Assembly: GCA_026985615.1 (NCBI GenBank)
Contig: JALSQD010000013.1
Coordinates: forward strand, 1 to 59,484
Direction of reading: 5' to 3'
Length of the DNA: 59,484 bases
From: Thermaceae bacterium
GTDB lineage: Bacteria; Deinococcota; Deinococci; Deinococcales; Marinithermaceae
The notes beneath the pieces are model-generated. The model was given only the letters and a program-made list of their open reading frames with translations, did not search any database and was not told the DNA's origin. Shown in pieces: positions 1-8,906 of this stretch. Positions within the stretch are counted from its first letter, which is position 1; the number at the start of each line of letters is the position of its first letter. The translations under genes and the position numbers were made by a program.

Positions 1-228
1 GTCGAACTCTCCGGTCTGCACGATCTCGGCGAGCGCCCCTGCAAGCCCCTTGCCGATCCCGGGCAGGCGGTCGAAGCCCGCGGCCATCAGCTCGGGCAGC
101 TCGCCCTCGTAGCGCTCGAGCGCCCGTGCCGCCTTGCGGTAGGCGCTGACGCGGAAGCCGCCCTCGCCCAGCACCTCCATCAGATCGGCGGTTTCGCCGA
201 GCATCCGCGCCAGGTCCTTGGTGGTCAC
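1..228 (-). CDS. polX: DNA polymerase X family protein, N-terminal fragment
   Basis: The gene runs off the left edge; only about the first 76 residues are present. They read as the 8-kDa-like helical domain of bacterial PolX (DLARMLGETADLMEV, then FRVSAYRKAARALE) followed by a helix-hairpin-helix (LPGIGKGLAGALAEI). Bacterial PolX enzymes act in base-excision repair and usually carry a C-terminal PHP exonuclease domain, which is off-window here. The GTG start overlaps the TGA of the upstream hisJ-like gene (GTGA), so the two are translationally coupled. The family call is firm; the C-terminal domain is not visible. Confidence 0.85.
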   Translation of the reverse strand, partial: MTTKDLARMLGETADLMEVLGEGGFRVSAYRKAARALERYEGELPELMAAGFDRLPGIGKGLAGALAEIVQTGEFD

Positions 229-1025
229 GGCGCCTCCAGCGGGTAGGGCTCGGGCTTGCGGTTCTTGTAGACCCAGGCCTCGCGGTAGCCCGCCTCGCTC
301 AGCCGCGCCGCCGCCTCCGCGAAGCGCGCCCCCACCTCGTCCGGCGCGTGGGCGTCGGAGCCGAGCACCACGGGGATCCCGAGCTCGCGGGCGCGTTTCA
401 AGATCTCGGGGGCGGGGTAGAGCTCGCGGGCGGGCTTGCGCCAGCCGGCGGTGTTCACGTCCAGGGCAAGCCCGGCGTCGCGGACGGCGCCCAGCACCCC
501 CTCGACCAGGTCCCAGGCCTCCTCCGGCGGGAGGTGGCCGAACTTCTTGGGCAGGTCGAGGTGGCCGATGGCGTCGAAGAGGCCCGACTCGGCAGCGGCG
601 TAGACCAGGGCGTAGTAGTCGGCGTAGACCTCGAGCCGGTCGCGCCGCTCGAACTCCGCGGCGAAGTCGGGGTGGTCGAACGGCCAGGCGCCGATGAAGT
701 GCACCGAGCCGATCACGTAGTCGTAGGGGTAGGCCTCGAGCTGGGCCCGCACGTAGGCCTCGGTGCCGGGGTGGAAGTCGGCCTCGAGCCCCAGCCCCAC
801 GTAGAAACCGTCGGGCGCCTGGGCCCGCACCGCCTCGACGAGGCGGTGGTAGAGCGGCAGCTGCGCCTCGGGCATGCGGCTTTCCGGGTCGAACCAGGGC
901 GGCATGGGGTTGTGGTCGGTGAAGACGAGGCCGGCCAGGCCCCGCTCCCGCGCCGCGGCCAGGTAGGCCGCGGGCTCGCCTTCGGCGTGCCGGCACAGCG
1001 GGGTGTGCACGTGGCTGTCGTACAT
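225..1025 (-). CDS. hisJ: PHP-family histidinol-phosphatase (HisJ type)
   Basis: 266 aa, about the length of Thermus HisJ. The N-terminal metal motif is DSHVHTPLCRH, followed by the TDHN motif, a central GSVHFI segment, and the late motif VLGSDAHAPDEVG, which fits a trinuclear PHP phosphoesterase. HisJ removes phosphate from L-histidinol phosphate in histidine synthesis. A TAGACT box ends 6 nt before the ATG, suggesting a leaderless mRNA. It is followed by polX with a 4-nt overlap. A different phosphoester substrate cannot be excluded because PHP paralogues look alike. Confidence 0.85.
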   Translation of the reverse strand: MYDSHVHTPLCRHAEGEPAAYLAAARERGLAGLVFTDHNPMPPWFDPESRMPEAQLPLYHRLVEAVRAQAPDGFYVGLGLEADFHPGTEAYVRAQLEAYPYDYVIGSVHFIGAWPFDHPDFAAEFERRDRLEVYADYYALVYAAAESGLFDAIGHLDLPKKFGHLPPEEAWDLVEGVLGAVRDAGLALDVNTAGWRKPARELYPAPEILKRARELGIPVVLGSDAHAPDEVGARFAEAAARLSEAGYREAWVYKNRKPEPYPLEAP

Positions 1026-1031
1026 GGCCTC

Positions 1032-1037
1032 AGTCTA
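1032..1037 (-). promoter_or_regulatory. -10 box of a leaderless promoter for hisJ
   Basis: TAGACT on the minus strand, with exactly 6 nt (GAGGCC) between it and the ATG. There is no Shine-Dalgarno sequence. The same TANNNT-6-start layout recurs at many genes in this window. Confidence 0.55.
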
Positions 1038-1114
1038 CGGCCGAACGGGGCGAGGCGTTCACCTTGCTCCGCTTCCAATAAGCCCACAGGCCACACGCTA
1101 CGGGCCACAGGCTT

Positions 1115-2317
1115 TTACACCCAGCTCACGCTGCCGAAGGTGTCCTCGCGGCGGGGGCTGGTCGAGAACATCACCACCGGCACCTCGAGCGTGTCTTCGA
1201 TGAACTCGATGTAGTCGAGCAGCGGCCGCGGCAGGTCCTTGCGGCGGGCGAGCCCCGCGAGGTCGCCCCACCCCTTCATGGTGCGGTACTCCACGGCCCC
1301 GTCCTCACGGTAGGCCACGCCCACCTTGACCTCCTCGAAGCCGGCGAGCACGTCGAGTTTGGTGAGTACGATCCCGTCCATGCCGTTCGTGTCCACGGCG
1401 TACTTGAGGGCCACCAGGTCGAGCCAGCCCACCCGCCGCGGGCGGCCGGTGGTCACCCCGAACTCGCCGCCCTTCTCCCGCAGCGTCTCGGCCAGCTCGC
1501 CGGTGAGTTCGGTGGGGAAGGGGCCGTGCCCCACCCGGGTGGCGTAGGCCTTGGCCACGCCGTAGACCTTCCCCAGCGCCTTGTGCGAAAGGCCGGTCCC
1601 GACGACGATGCCCCCCACCGTGGGGTGGCTGCTGGTCACGTAGGGGTAGGTGCCGTAGTTGAGGTCGAGCATCGTACCCTGGGCGCCCTCGAAGAGGATC
1701 TTCTTCCCCGCCCTCCAGGCCGCGCGCAGCTCGGCGCCGGTGTCGGCCACGTAGGGCCCCAGGACCTCGCGCATCCGCTCCAGGTCCTCGAGCGCCCGCT
1801 CCACGCTCGTCCAGCCGGCGCCCGCGGTGGAGTTGGGCTTGGCGGCGAGCAGGCGCTCGGTGCGCTCGCGCAGCATCCCGGGGTCGAGCAGATCGCCGAC
1901 GCGGATCCCCACGCGGCGGGCGCGGTCGGCGTAGGCCGGGCCGATGCCGCGCCCGGTGGTGCCCACGAAGTTGCCCTTGCTCTCCACGAACTTGTGGTGC
2001 GGCAGCACCAGGTGCGCCCGTTCGGAGACGCGCACCCGGGGCTCGAAGCCCAGCCGGCGGATCTCGGCGAGCTCTTCCGCGAACGCTTCCGCGTCCACCA
2101 CCATTCCGTCGGCGAGCACGCTCGTCGCGTGCGGGTGGATCACCCCCGTCGGCAGCAGGTGCAGCTTGAAGGTGTGCCCCCCGGCGACGACCGTGTGCCC
2201 CGCGTTGGCCCCGCCCTGAAAGCGCACCACGTAGTCGGCCTGGGCCACCAGCGCGTCGGTGACCTTCCCTTTACCCTCGTCGCCCCACTGGGCCCCTATG
2301 ATCGCAACTCCCGGCAT
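1115..2317 (-). CDS. purA: Adenylosuccinate synthetase
   Basis: 400 aa, slightly shorter than the usual ~430. It joins IMP and aspartate using GTP in the first committed step of AMP synthesis. The GTP-binding loop is GAQWGDEGKGK with catalytic Asp13; GGANAGHT places the catalytic His41. Further family motifs are GTTGRGIGPAYADRA, FEGAQGTMLDLNYGTYPYVTSSH and the C-terminal FSTSPRREDTF. The ATG lies 9 nt after a TAAGCT box, so the mRNA may have a very short leader. Assignment is secure. Confidence 0.97.
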   Translation of the reverse strand: MPGVAIIGAQWGDEGKGKVTDALVAQADYVVRFQGGANAGHTVVAGGHTFKLHLLPTGVIHPHATSVLADGMVVDAEAFAEELAEIRRLGFEPRVRVSERAHLVLPHHKFVESKGNFVGTTGRGIGPAYADRARRVGIRVGDLLDPGMLRERTERLLAAKPNSTAGAGWTSVERALEDLERMREVLGPYVADTGAELRAAWRAGKKILFEGAQGTMLDLNYGTYPYVTSSHPTVGGIVVGTGLSHKALGKVYGVAKAYATRVGHGPFPTELTGELAETLREKGGEFGVTTGRPRRVGWLDLVALKYAVDTNGMDGIVLTKLDVLAGFEEVKVGVAYREDGAVEYRTMKGWGDLAGLARRKDLPRPLLDYIEFIEDTLEVPVVMFSTSPRREDTFGSVSWV

Positions 2318-2354
2318 GACGGCCCCAGCTTACCGCATAGGGTTGCATAAACAT

Positions 2355-2380
2355 CCGGGGGCGGCCGCGGCCGCCCCCGG
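2355..2380 (-). terminator. Hairpin after the subtilisin gene
   Basis: A nearly perfect GC inverted repeat (CCGGGGGCGGC / GCCGCCCCCGG, 4-nt loop) lies between the stop of the subtilisin gene and the purA promoter. The trailing sequence on the minus strand is only moderately T-rich (ATGTTTATG). Confidence 0.6.
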
Positions 2381-2400
2381 GACTTCCCGCCTAGCTGCGT

Positions 2401-4575
2401 CTAGTACACCGTCGGCCAGTTGTCGAAGCCAACGAGCGTGAAGAGCAGGTCGAAGTCGTTGTCGCCCGCCGTCGTCCCCGGGGTGATCGGGATCGGGCCG
2501 TAGCTCTTGGTGACGCCGTTCATCGTGATCGTCAGGGTCGCCGTCGTGCCCGCGGTGGCGTTCGAGGCGTCGATGCTGATGTGGTAGTAGCCCGACGCGG
2601 GGGTGGGGTAGTGGACCGCGTTCAGGGTGTAGGTCTCGCTGGCGCTCGCGGGGTCGGTGCCGGTGTCGTCGCCGCTGAACGCACCCCACAGGGCGCCGGT
2701 CTTGGCCGTCGACCAGACGAAGCCCGCCGTGGGAACGTCGTACTCGCGCACCGCCAGGTCGAGGTCGCCGCCGCCGGTCCACTCGAGGGTGACCTCGAGG
2801 GTGGAGTCGAGCGTCGCCGCCAGCTGGTCGGGCGCGAAGAGGCTGCTGCCCGGGTTGAGCGTCAGGCTGCCCAGGGTGACGCCGTTCATCGGGTCGCCGT
2901 CGGCGTCCCAGCTGACGCGCTCGTGCGGCCAGAAGGCCCAGCCGGCGAAGTCGGTGATGTCCTGCCCCGCCACCATGACCTGGTAGTCGCCGGGGGCCAC
3001 GTTGCTGAAGAGCGCCTCGCCCGCCCCGTTGGTCTTGGCCACGTAGCGGACCTTGCCGCCCTGGATGAGCTGGACGTCCACGGCCTCGAGCGGAACCGGC
3101 GCGTCGCCCGCCGAGCCGTAGACACCGTCGCTATCGGTGTCGGCGAGGTTGGCCGTCGTGACCACCACGCTCGCGGTGCTCCCCAGCTCGGTGGTGGCGT
3201 TGCCCGCCAGCACCTCGGCCACGGCGTCCACCAGCTTCTTCAGGTTGACGCGTCCCCAGCCGGTGCCCGGATCGAACCCCGCGGGGCCGACGTCGTCGGC
3301 GGTCGTTTCCAGCAGCCGCCGCACCTCGTAGGCGCTCGCGGTGGGCAGGAACTGCTTGACCAGGGCGACCGCGCCGGTCACCTGGGGCGTGGCCATGCTG
3401 GTGCCCGAGATGCGGAAGTAGAGATAGGGCGCGTTCGTGGTCGGGTCGATCTGATGCGTGGGCCAGGTCGAGAGGATGTCCACCCCCGGTGCGCTCACGC
3501 TGATGTGCGCGCCGCTGGTGGAGAAGCTGGCCTTCTCGTCCTGGGCGTTGGTGGCGCCCACGGCGATGATGCCGGGGTAGCCGGCCGGGAACTGAACCTC
3601 GTCCTGTCCGGAGTTGCCCATAGCCACCACGAAGACGGCCCCCTGCAGCTCCATCGCCAGGTCCATGATGCCCTTGAGCACCTGGCCGTACCCCTTGCCC
3701 CCCAGGCTGAGGTTGTAGACGCTGGGAACGATGGTGTCGCCGTCGACGTCGGTCATGGCGGCGAAGATCGCGCTTGCGATCGTGAAGTCGTCGGTGGAGC
3801 CGCCGCAGAAGACCTGCAGGTCCATGAGCGTGGCGTTCGGGGCCACCCCCGCGACGCCCTGCCCGTTCGCCCCGCGCGCCGCGACGATGCCGGCGACATG
3901 GGTGCCGTGAATCTGCCCTTCCGAAGCGTCGATGCCGGGCGGAATCACCCCGAAGGTCGAACAACCCACCGCGTCGTAGCCGTTCACGAAGGCGCCCGCC
4001 AGGTCGGGGTGGGTGCCGTCGATGCCGGTGTCGACGATGCCCACCACCACGCCGCTGCCGTCGGGCGTCGTGCCCATGCCGTCCACGTCGGTGGCCCAGG
4101 CGTCGGCCGCCTGCATGACCTGGTGGTCCCACTTCTGGGCCTCGAGCGGGTCGTCAGCGAACCCTAGCGGCGCCAGGTCGCTTGCCGGTACCGGCTCCGG
4201 GTAGGGGTGGGTGAAGTTGGGCTGGGCGTACTGGATGCCGGGCACCCGCACGCCGCGAAGCTTGCCCAGGGCGTGCGCGGCGTCGAGAGTCGACGGCAGC
4301 TCGATCAGGGCCGCGTGGAACTCCACACCGTTCTGGTCGAACTCGATCTTCTTCTTCACCGAGCCGCCGCCAAGCTCGGTGATCAGGCGGTCGAGGGCCG
4401 CGGCGTCGTCGTAACCTACCACGATCTGGCTGGTCACGTGCTCGGCGGTGATGGCGAGCGGCTTCACCGCGGCAGGGTCGCCGGCGCTCGGCGCTTCGTG
4501 ACCGGTCCCGCCGGTGCTGCAGGCCGCGAGCAGGAAGCCGAGAGCGGCCAGCGTCGTCCAAACTGTACGTTTCAT
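2401..4575 (-). CDS. Secreted subtilisin-like (S8) serine protease lipoprotein
   Basis: 724 aa. A lipoprotein signal with lipobox LLAAC (Cys19) is followed by an I9-like propeptide (about 45-115). The S8 domain spans about 150-465, with catalytic Asp182 (GIVDTGIDGTHPDL), His223 (HGTHVAGI), oxyanion Asn321 (AMGNSG) and Ser393 (SGTSMATPQV). The C-terminus contains a carboxypeptidase-regulatory-like segment (VDVQLIQGG...GEALFSNVAPGDYQVMVAG) and a beta-rich pre-peptidase C-like domain. It probably degrades protein outside the cell while tethered to a membrane. A strong SD (AAGGAGG) precedes the ATG, 13 nt after the upstream lipoprotein gene, so they form an operon. Confidence 0.93.
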   Translation of the reverse strand: MKRTVWTTLAALGFLLAACSTGGTGHEAPSAGDPAAVKPLAITAEHVTSQIVVGYDDAAALDRLITELGGGSVKKKIEFDQNGVEFHAALIELPSTLDAAHALGKLRGVRVPGIQYAQPNFTHPYPEPVPASDLAPLGFADDPLEAQKWDHQVMQAADAWATDVDGMGTTPDGSGVVVGIVDTGIDGTHPDLAGAFVNGYDAVGCSTFGVIPPGIDASEGQIHGTHVAGIVAARGANGQGVAGVAPNATLMDLQVFCGGSTDDFTIASAIFAAMTDVDGDTIVPSVYNLSLGGKGYGQVLKGIMDLAMELQGAVFVVAMGNSGQDEVQFPAGYPGIIAVGATNAQDEKASFSTSGAHISVSAPGVDILSTWPTHQIDPTTNAPYLYFRISGTSMATPQVTGAVALVKQFLPTASAYEVRRLLETTADDVGPAGFDPGTGWGRVNLKKLVDAVAEVLAGNATTELGSTASVVVTTANLADTDSDGVYGSAGDAPVPLEAVDVQLIQGGKVRYVAKTNGAGEALFSNVAPGDYQVMVAGQDITDFAGWAFWPHERVSWDADGDPMNGVTLGSLTLNPGSSLFAPDQLAATLDSTLEVTLEWTGGGDLDLAVREYDVPTAGFVWSTAKTGALWGAFSGDDTGTDPASASETYTLNAVHYPTPASGYYHISIDASNATAGTTATLTITMNGVTKSYGPIPITPGTTAGDNDFDLLFTLVGFDNWPTVY

Positions 4576-4588
4576 GCTCCTAGCCTCC

Positions 4589-6094
4589 TTAAGGTGCGGT
4601 GGTGAAGGTGAAGTGGTCGGTCGAGGCCACCCCGAACGGGAACCACAGGCCCAGGCCGTCGGCGGCCACGGAGACCGCGCTGGGGTGCACGGGGTCGTCC
4701 AGCGCGTAGGCCTCGATCAGCTGCCACTCGTAGCTGCGCCCGCGCTGCAGGGTTTCCAGGAAGGTGTTCGTGTAGGCGCCGTCCTCGTTCCAGGTCCAGT
4801 CGGTGCGGTCCGCCAGAATGGGCATCGCGCCGCTTGCAAACCAGGCGTTTTCACCCGAGAGCGTGTCCCAAAGGGCGCCGCTGTAGAAGTAGTGCAGCCC
4901 ATCCACGGTCGGCGAGGCGGTCCACTCGAAGGTCGGGGCGGTGGAAACGTCCGTGGCCCCGTCCGCGGGCGCGGTCAGGTGCACGTCGAAGGCGTCCAGC
5001 GGCGTGGTCTCGAGGGTGTTCGAGGGTTCGGACTCGAGCTCGCCCACGAAGGCGGTCACCCGGTAGTAGGCGGTCTTGCCAGGCGCCAGATCGGGGCTCG
5101 CGTCCAGGTAGCGCGTGGTGAGGCCGCCCACGGTGCCGATCCGCTCGAAATGCTCGCCGTCGAAGCTGCGGTAGACGTGGTAGCCGTAGGGCGCGTCGTT
5201 GGGGGCGTGGCTGGAGTCTTGCTTGGGAATCCACCTCAACTCGACGTAGAGGTTCGCCCCCGAGGGCGCGGCCTGCGGGCCGACGCGGAAGAACTCGATC
5301 TGCTTGTTGAGCGTGACCGCGAGCGCGTTGCGCAGCTCGGGCGCTACCAGGTCCACGTCGTTGATGAAGGGGAGCGAAACCTCCACGTAGCGCAGGAGCT
5401 GGGTGCGGTTGCCGTTGGTGTCGTAGGCCACCACCTGGAAGGTCGTGGGTCCGGCGGCGGCGTAGGCGAGCGGGTCGAGGAACCGGTCCCCGGTGCTGTT
5501 CGTGCTCACGAAAATAGACCGCCGGCCGGTGATGAAGCCTGAACCCGGCGTCTTGCCCAAGGCCGCGTAGATCAGATCGGTGGTCAGGGGCGCGGCCGGG
5601 GTGACCGTGACGTCGTAGGGGATGAAGCCCAACTGTGCTTCGTAAACGTTACCGTCCTGTACCTTGCCCAGCGTCACTTCCGGCGGGTCCGTCGGCCAGG
5701 CGGGGTTGAAGGCCTTGCGCTGGATGATGTTGAGGTTCGTGGTCTTGCCGTCTTCCACGCGCACGTTGAGCACCTGAGAGCCGGCGTAACCGGACTTGGC
5801 GAGCTTGACGTCGTAGCTGCCCGCGGCCAGGGGAACTTCGTACGCGCCGTCGGCGTCGGTGTTGGTCTGGGCGACCTGGGTTGCGGTCCCGTGCTCGTAG
5901 ACGGTGACCTGGCTGTCGGCGACCGCTTCGCCGGCGTTGGCGTTGACCACGTACCCCATGATTCCCGTGAAGGCGCCGCCTCCATCACCGTCCCCGCCGT
6001 TGCCCCCGTTGCCGGGGTTGGGATTCGGCTGGGGGCAGGCGGTCAATGCGACCACCAAAATACCCATCAGCGCTGCTCCTAGCAGCTTTTTCAT
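4589..6094 (-). CDS. Exported lipoprotein with carboxypeptidase-regulatory-like and Fn3-like domains
   Basis: 501 aa from the chosen ATG. A further upstream GTG lies inside the SD (AAAGGAGGTGG) and is rejected. The signal peptide ends in lipobox LTAC (about residue 20), then a Gly/Asp/Asn linker, a carboxypeptidase-regulatory-like beta-sandwich (about 40-125: GIMGYVVNANAGEAVADS, DADGAYEVPLAAGSYDVKL) and a fibronectin-III-like segment (GYHVYRSFDGEHFERIG...YYRVTAF). No catalytic motif is seen. It lies just upstream of the secreted protease and probably shares its mRNA. Its specific role is unknown. Confidence 0.8.
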   Translation of the reverse strand: MKKLLGAALMGILVVALTACPQPNPNPGNGGNGGDGDGGGAFTGIMGYVVNANAGEAVADSQVTVYEHGTATQVAQTNTDADGAYEVPLAAGSYDVKLAKSGYAGSQVLNVRVEDGKTTNLNIIQRKAFNPAWPTDPPEVTLGKVQDGNVYEAQLGFIPYDVTVTPAAPLTTDLIYAALGKTPGSGFITGRRSIFVSTNSTGDRFLDPLAYAAAGPTTFQVVAYDTNGNRTQLLRYVEVSLPFINDVDLVAPELRNALAVTLNKQIEFFRVGPQAAPSGANLYVELRWIPKQDSSHAPNDAPYGYHVYRSFDGEHFERIGTVGGLTTRYLDASPDLAPGKTAYYRVTAFVGELESEPSNTLETTPLDAFDVHLTAPADGATDVSTAPTFEWTASPTVDGLHYFYSGALWDTLSGENAWFASGAMPILADRTDWTWNEDGAYTNTFLETLQRGRSYEWQLIEAYALDDPVHPSAVSVAADGLGLWFPFGVASTDHFTFTTAP

Positions 6095-6329
6095 CACTCC
6101 GTCCACCTCCTTTGTCCAAATAGGTCCTAGACGGTTCCGTTGCCCAGATAAAGTACACCTTGTGCCCGTTGTGCTTGCTACACGCTCCTACCACCTCCTG
6201 CTTTTTCAGCTTTAGGTATTCTACCACGGGCGGTTCTCACCGGCGCAAGCGGTCCCTCCGGCTCCACCGGTGTTGCGCCCGCCCGCAACCTTCCCGTAAA
6301 ATGCTCCATCGCCCCTTGGAGGAACGATT
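6095..6329. promoter_or_regulatory. Divergent promoter region with a long leader on the minus side
   Basis: No convincing gene is seen here. On the minus strand a TAGAAT box lies at 6218-6223, giving the lipoprotein mRNA a leader of more than 110 nt if it is used; a candidate -35 (TTGCGC) is 19 bp upstream of it. On the plus strand TAAAAT (6297-6302) precedes the YbdK-like gene, which has an SD (TTGGAGGA) and so is not leaderless. Confidence 0.4.
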
Positions 6330-7445
6330 ATGCACCCGGATGCACCGCCCCTGACCGTGGGTATCGAGGAAGAGTACCAGCTGATCGACCCCGAGACCCG
6401 CGACCTCGCGCCGGTGGCTTCCGAGGTGCTATCCAACGCCCCTCTTGCGCTCAAGCAGCTGCTCAACCCCGAACTCCACCAGTCCATGATCGAGATCGGC
6501 ACGCCGCCGGCGGCCAACATCCGCGAGGCCTACAACATGCTCGTGGAGATGCGGCGCGAGGTGGCGCACCTGGCCGCGGCCAAAGGGGTGCGCATCGTCG
6601 CCGCCGGTACCCACCCCTTCGCGCTTTGGGAAGACGTGCCCATCACCCAGAAGGACCGCTACATGGAGCTGTTGGGCGAGTTCCAGGATGCGGTGCGGGC
6701 GCTGCTCATCTTCGGCACCCACGTGCACGTGGGCACCGGCGAGGACGACGAGTTTCGCATCGACGCCATCAACACCATGCGCTACATGCTGCCGCACCTG
6801 CTGGCGCTCTCGGTCTCGAGCCCGCTGTGGCGCGGCCGTGTCACCGGCCTCAAGAGCTACCGCAGCCTCATCTGGCGCGGCCTGCCGCGCACCGGCATCC
6901 CCGCAACCTTCTCCAGCTACTCCGACTACCAGCACTTCGTCGAGATTCTGGTGGAAACGGGCTCGGTCAAGGATGCCTCGCGCATCTGGTGGGCGATGCG
7001 GGCCCACCACCGCTACCCCACGATCGAGTTCCGCGCCACCGACCTGGCCACCAACCCGCGCGACGCCATCGCCATCGCCGCGCTCGCGCAGGCGCTCATC
7101 TACAAGCACTGGGTGATGCGGCGCGACAACGTCACCTTCCGCCAGTACCCCGCGCCGCTGATCGAGGAGAACGTCTGGCGCGCCGCCCGTTACGGCCTCG
7201 ACGGCAAGCTGATCGACTTTGGCGAGCGGCGCGAGAAGTGGGCGCGCGACCTGATGGTCGAGCTGGTGGAGTTCGTAGACGACGTCCTCGACGACCTGGA
7301 CAGCCGCTGGGCGGTGGAGCACGTCTACACCATCCTCGACCGCGGCACCTCGGCCGACCGCCAGCTCGCCATCTACGAGGAGACGGGCGACCTGCAGGCG
7401 GTGGTGGACTGGCTGATCGAAGAAACGCTCCGGGACATCGAATGA
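6330..7445 (+). CDS. YbdK-type carboxylate-amine ligase (glutamate-cysteine ligase 2 family)
   Basis: 371 aa, typical of the GCS2/YbdK family. The N-terminal nucleotide/metal signature is TVGIEEEYQLIDPETRDL. Other conserved blocks are FGTHVHVG, the substrate-loop YRSLIWRGLPRTGIPATF and TIEFRATDLATNPRDAIAIAAL. Family members join a carboxylate to an amine with ATP and some make gamma-glutamylcysteine, but the substrate here cannot be read from sequence. SD TTGGAGGA sits 8 nt before the ATG. The next gene, an M20 peptidase, follows after 22 nt. Confidence 0.85.
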   Translation: MHPDAPPLTVGIEEEYQLIDPETRDLAPVASEVLSNAPLALKQLLNPELHQSMIEIGTPPAANIREAYNMLVEMRREVAHLAAAKGVRIVAAGTHPFALWEDVPITQKDRYMELLGEFQDAVRALLIFGTHVHVGTGEDDEFRIDAINTMRYMLPHLLALSVSSPLWRGRVTGLKSYRSLIWRGLPRTGIPATFSSYSDYQHFVEILVETGSVKDASRIWWAMRAHHRYPTIEFRATDLATNPRDAIAIAALAQALIYKHWVMRRDNVTFRQYPAPLIEENVWRAARYGLDGKLIDFGERREKWARDLMVELVEFVDDVLDDLDSRWAVEHVYTILDRGTSADRQLAIYEETGDLQAVVDWLIEETLRDIE

Positions 7446-7467
7446 GAACTGCGGTATCGTAAGCAGC

Positions 7468-8616
7468 GTGATGCCTACCGCGGAGCGCGCGCGCGACACC
7501 CTCGCGTACTTCGAACGCCACCAGGACGCCTACCTGGCCGACCTGCGCGAGCTGGTCGAGATCGAGTCGCCCACCCACCACCTTCCCGGCATCAAGAAGG
7601 CGGCGCTGTGGTTGCAGACCCAGTTCGCCGGGCTGGGCGAGCTGCGCCGCTTCGACACCGAGGCGGGCGCGGTGTTGCGGCTATTCCGCCGGGGCACCGG
7701 GCCGCGGGTGCTGCTGCTAGCTCACTACGACACCGTGCACCCGGTGGGCTCGTGGAAGCGACTGTGGCGCGAGGAGCGCGGCCGGATCTACGGCCCCGGG
7801 ATCTACGACATGAAGGCGGGGCTGCTTTTCATCCTCTGGGCGCTGCGCTACCTGCGCCACGTCGGCGCCGAGCACCCCAACCTGGAGGTGCTGCTCACCC
7901 CCGACGAGGAGGTGGGCTCGGTGACCTCGCGCATCTTCATCGAGGACGCCGCCCGCGGCGCCGACTACGCCCTGGTGCTCGAGCCCCCCACCGGCGCCGG
8001 CGACCTAAAGGTGCACCGCAAGGGCGTGGGCTGGTACAAGCTGCGCGTCCACGGCAAGGCCGCCCACCAGGGGGTCGAGCCGGAGAAGGGCGTGAACGCC
8101 ATCGTGGAGGCGGCGCACCAGGTACTTCGGGTCATCGAAGCCCAGGACCTGGAGAAGGGCACCACCCTGGGCCCCAACGTGGCCCGCGGCGGCACAACCG
8201 GAAACGTGGTGGCCGACTACGCCGAGGTGCTCGTGGACCTGCGCGCCTGGACGCTGGAGGAGGCCGAGCGGGTGGACCGCTTCATGCGGGCGCTCGAGCC
8301 GGTGGATCCGCGGGCGCGCCTCGAGCTCGAGGGCGGCCTCAACCGCCCGCCGATGGAACCCACGCCCGAGAGCATGGCGCTGTTCGAACTGGCCCGCGGC
8401 GTGGCCCGCGACCTCGGCTTCGACTCAAAACCCGGCAAGGTGGGCGGCGGCTCCGACGGCAACTTCACCGCCAACCTGGGCGTGCCCACCCTCGACGGCC
8501 TGGGGGCGATGGGGGCGGGTGCGCACCAGCACACCGAGCACATCGTTACCGCCGAGCTGCCCCGGCGCATGGCGCTCCTCGCCGAGCTGCTAACCCGCCT
8601 GGTGCGCGACGCCTAG
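7468..8616 (+). CDS. M20-family zinc peptidase (carboxypeptidase G2-like)
   Basis: 382 aa. The M20 metal-site motifs are LLLAHYDTVHPVGS (His, Asp), GPGIYDMKAG (bridging Asp), LTPDEEVGS (catalytic Glu plus ligand Glu) and ALVLEPPT. The dimerisation lid domain carries VHGKAAHQGVEPEKGVNAI, and the last ligand His is in GAGAHQHTEHI. It probably hydrolyses C-terminal glutamate or aminoacyl-amide bonds in the cytoplasm. A TATCGT box at 7455-7460 lies 7 nt before this GTG, favouring it over the ATG at 7471. Confidence 0.87.
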   Translation: MMPTAERARDTLAYFERHQDAYLADLRELVEIESPTHHLPGIKKAALWLQTQFAGLGELRRFDTEAGAVLRLFRRGTGPRVLLLAHYDTVHPVGSWKRLWREERGRIYGPGIYDMKAGLLFILWALRYLRHVGAEHPNLEVLLTPDEEVGSVTSRIFIEDAARGADYALVLEPPTGAGDLKVHRKGVGWYKLRVHGKAAHQGVEPEKGVNAIVEAAHQVLRVIEAQDLEKGTTLGPNVARGGTTGNVVADYAEVLVDLRAWTLEEAERVDRFMRALEPVDPRARLELEGGLNRPPMEPTPESMALFELARGVARDLGFDSKPGKVGGGSDGNFTANLGVPTLDGLGAMGAGAHQHTEHIVTAELPRRMALLAELLTRLVRDA

Positions 8617-8630
8617 TAGACTGAGGCAAG

Positions 8631-8906
8631 ATGTTCTTCCGCAAACCCGACCCGCACGTGAAGCCCGAAGGTATGGCCTACTGGGTGCGGGTGCGCACCG
8701 ACCGTAGCGGCGAGGTCGTGCCGCTGCGCATCTCCCGCGCCAGCGAGCTCAGCCCCACGGCCGAGGGCTACTACGTGCGCAAGGTGATCGTCGCCCCTGA
8801 GAGCCTCGACCGGGCGGTGCTCGAGATCTGGTTCGACCGCCGCGCTCGGGTGGTGCGAAAGGCGGTCGAGGGCGGCGAGTTGATCCCGATCAAGGAGTGG
8901 GTATGA
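8631..8906 (+). CDS. Hypothetical protein, 91 aa
   Basis: A small soluble protein, rich in beta-branched and charged residues (WVRVRTDRSGEVVPLRISRASELSPTAE), with no recognised domain, signal or cysteine motif. A TAGACT box at 8617-8622 precedes the ATG by 8 nt. Its stop overlaps the next gene's start as ATGA, so it is coupled to the cupin gene. The coupling and length suggest a real gene; the function is unknown. Confidence 0.6.
   Translation: MFFRKPDPHVKPEGMAYWVRVRTDRSGEVVPLRISRASELSPTAEGYYVRKVIVAPESLDRAVLEIWFDRRARVVRKAVEGGELIPIKEWV

Noticed and set aside
2581..4167. Plus-strand open frame of 528 codons
   Set aside because: Antisense to the clear S8 protease gene; composition is Gly/Val/His/Arg-biased with no domain.
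5985..6227. Minus-strand open frame in the lipoprotein leader, a possible leader peptide
   Set aside because: It has no SD, its start lies within the putative -10 region, and it runs into the lipoprotein gene in another frame.
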